Origin: Hyphomicrobiales bacterium
Lineage (GTDB): Bacteria > Pseudomonadota > Alphaproteobacteria > Rhizobiales > Beijerinckiaceae
Reading direction: 5' to 3'
Length of the DNA: 64,000 nt
Assembly (NCBI GenBank): GCA_900466745.1
Contig: UBNE01000028.1
Coordinates: 186,001-250,000 of the forward strand
Part shown: positions 62,647-64,000 of the stretch, one piece after another
How positions within the stretch are numbered: position 1 is the first letter of the stretch
How the letters are laid out: every line of letters starts with the position of its first letter
Translations under genes and position numbers: made by a program
Notes under the pieces: generated by a model
Databases searched by the model: none
Seen by the model: the letters and a program-made list of their open reading frames with translations, nothing else
Told to the model about the DNA's origin: nothing

Positions 62647-63891
62647 ATGTCGCAACTGAGCCTGACACGCCGCGAAACCGTGCTGGCGCTGCTTTCGGGC
62701 GCCGCTTCGGCGGCAGCCGCCCCGGCATTCGCGCAGCAGGCCGAATGGCTTCAGAACTACGATGCCGGCCCGCGCAACGCCGTGCTGCGCTCCTCCACGC
62801 CGATGCTGTCGCCGGAAACCCTGCAGGCGACCGAGCAGGCCATCGCCGCCTATCGCGACCTCGCCGCGCGCGGCGGCTGGCAGCCGGTGCAGTTGCCCGA
62901 GCGGATGGGCCTCGGCGCGCGGGGAGCCGCGGTTGCGGCCCTGCGCCAGCGCCTCGCCGTCACCGGCGACCTCGTCCAGAAGGCGGGCGAGAGCAATGTC
63001 TACGATTCCTATGTCGAGGCGGCGGTGCGCCAGTTCCAGGCCCGCGTCGGCCTGTCGACGACGGGCTCGATCAACCGCGCCACCATCGTCGCGCTCAACG
63101 TGCCGATCGAGCGTCGCATCCGCCAGCTCGAGACCAATGTCGTGCGCCTGCGCACCTGGTCGGGCAATCTCGGCAGCCGCTATGTCGTCGCCAACATCCC
63201 CGCCGCGACGGTCGAGACGGTCGAGAACGGGCGCGTCGCCACCCGTCACGCTGCCGGCGTCGGCAAGATCGACCGGCAGTCGCCGCTGCTCCAGACCAAG
63301 ATTCCCGAGGTCAACTTCAACCCGACCTGGACGGTCCCCGCCTCCATCATCCGCAAGGATCTGATCCCGAAGATGAGGAAGGAGCCGAACTACCTCACCG
63401 AGAACAAGATCCGCATCATCTCGCCGAGCGGCGGCGAGATCGCGCCCTCGCAGGTGAACTGGAACTCGGACGAGGCGACGCGCTACACCTTCCGGCAGGA
63501 TCCGGGCGGCGACTTCAACTCGCTCGGTTTCGTGCGCATCAACATTCCGAGCCCCTACGGCGTCTACATGCACGACACGCCGGCCAAGGGCATCTTCGGC
63601 GACGATTACCGCTTCGTCTCCTCGGGCTGCATGCGCGTCCAGAACGTGCGCGACTATGTCGCCTGGCTGCTCAAGAACACCCCCGGCTGGGATCGCGCCA
63701 AGATCGACGAGGTCATCGCCTCCGGCCAGCGCGTCAACGCCCGCATCGCCGACCCGGTGCCGTGCTACTGGGTCTATGTCACCGCCTGGGCGACGCCCGA
63801 TGGCGGCGTGCAGTTCCGCGACGACATCTATAACAAGGACGGCCTCGGCCCGGCGCCGGTCGCGGCGCTGCAGGGCGAGAACGACATCTGA
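62647..63891 (+). CDS. L,D-transpeptidase (LdtP-like, YkuD domain)
   Basis: 414 residues. The N-terminus LTRRETVLALLSGAASAAAAPAFAQ is a signal peptide with a twin-arginine-like start. A peptidoglycan-binding domain (about 88-152) precedes a YkuD catalytic domain (about 178-350) with YMHDTP (His309) and SSGCMRVQN (Cys328, Arg330). It forms 3-3 cross-links in peptidoglycan or attaches proteins to it, in the periplasm. GAGGGAAGAG precedes the ATG at 62647; an in-frame ATG at 62626 has a weaker site. Likely controlled by the adjacent LdtR. Confidence 0.93.
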   Translation: MSQLSLTRRETVLALLSGAASAAAAPAFAQQAEWLQNYDAGPRNAVLRSSTPMLSPETLQATEQAIAAYRDLAARGGWQPVQLPERMGLGARGAAVAALRQRLAVTGDLVQKAGESNVYDSYVEAAVRQFQARVGLSTTGSINRATIVALNVPIERRIRQLETNVVRLRTWSGNLGSRYVVANIPAATVETVENGRVATRHAAGVGKIDRQSPLLQTKIPEVNFNPTWTVPASIIRKDLIPKMRKEPNYLTENKIRIISPSGGEIAPSQVNWNSDEATRYTFRQDPGGDFNSLGFVRINIPSPYGVYMHDTPAKGIFGDDYRFVSSGCMRVQNVRDYVAWLLKNTPGWDRAKIDEVIASGQRVNARIADPVPCYWVYVTAWATPDGGVQFRDDIYNKDGLGPAPVAALQGENDI

Positions 63892-63927
63892 TCGCCTGAC
63901 GATCCGATTCCGGCAAAACCGCACTCC

Positions 63928-63967
63928 AAACGAAAAACCCGCCGAGCCATCGGCGGGTTTTTCGTTT
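63928..63967. terminator. Strong bidirectional-type terminator after ldtP
   Basis: A perfect 17-base stem (63928-63944 with 63951-63967) around a six-base loop. A-runs on the left and T-runs on the right fall inside the stem, so it could terminate transcription from either side. Confidence 0.92.
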
Positions 63968-64000
63968 GAGAGGCTGGCTCCGAGCGCATCGGGGCCATCT

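Overview
The window is a stretch of chromosome from a high-GC alphaproteobacterium of the order Hyphomicrobiales (Rhizobiales). The evidence is the gene set and order (rpoZ-rsh, pdxJ-acpS, lepB-rnc-era, dapA...smpB, recO, parC), a Rhizobiales-type porin, an LdtR/L,D-transpeptidase pair, DUF982, DUF2336 and DUF6163-type proteins, bpt, and palindromic intergenic repeats of rhizobial style. A Bosea-like genus is my best guess, but the sequence does not prove it. I see no tRNA, rRNA, CRISPR, insertion sequence, prophage or integrase. This is core chromosome, not a genomic island.

Layout. 1-7.2 kb: end of a DMT permease, a periplasmic SIMPL protein, an aspartate-carbamoyltransferase-like paralogue with changed active-site positions, a GGDEF-EAL membrane protein, and a convergent aldehyde/alcohol dehydrogenase pair. 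7.3-12.1 kb: a complete branched-chain amino-acid-type ABC operon (livK-livH-livM-livG-livF, minus strand) with two large palindromic repeats in its gaps. 12.4-25.6 kb: envelope block with a DUF4142 protein, a hydratase-family enzyme, tamA-tamB, a strongly expressed porin with a clear terminator, a repeat-containing OmpA-like protein and a membrane protein with two helix-hairpin-helix domains. 25.8-34 kb: alpha/beta hydrolase, MarR regulator, MFS transporter with M20 amidohydrolase, lytic transglycosylase, a 24-residue membrane microprotein followed by a larger membrane protein, and DUF982.

34.5-50.7 kb is the housekeeping core: dapA, a PaiB-like protein, smpB, an NYN protein, era-rnc-lepB (overlapping, minus strand), aqpZ, acpS-pdxJ, a HerA-like ATPase, rpoZ, rsh, recO, parC. 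50.9-64 kb: an outer-membrane protein, DUF2336, an RraA-like protein, bpt, a methyltransferase, an RDD protein, ilvA, a LivH-type permease with an extra N-terminal lipoprotein-like domain, hemB, a 3-hydroxyisobutyryl-CoA hydrolase-like enzyme with DUF6163, and ldtR with its L,D-transpeptidase.

The least explained items are: (1) intergenic mosaic repeats in at least two families, including two about 100-bp copies whose second hairpin varies by compensating changes; (2) the OmpA-like/HhH membrane pair; (3) the LivH-lipoprotein fusion; (4) the microprotein; (5) the carbamoyltransferase paralogue lacking two classical ATCase residues. I did not find a clear new defence, secretion or biosynthetic system.
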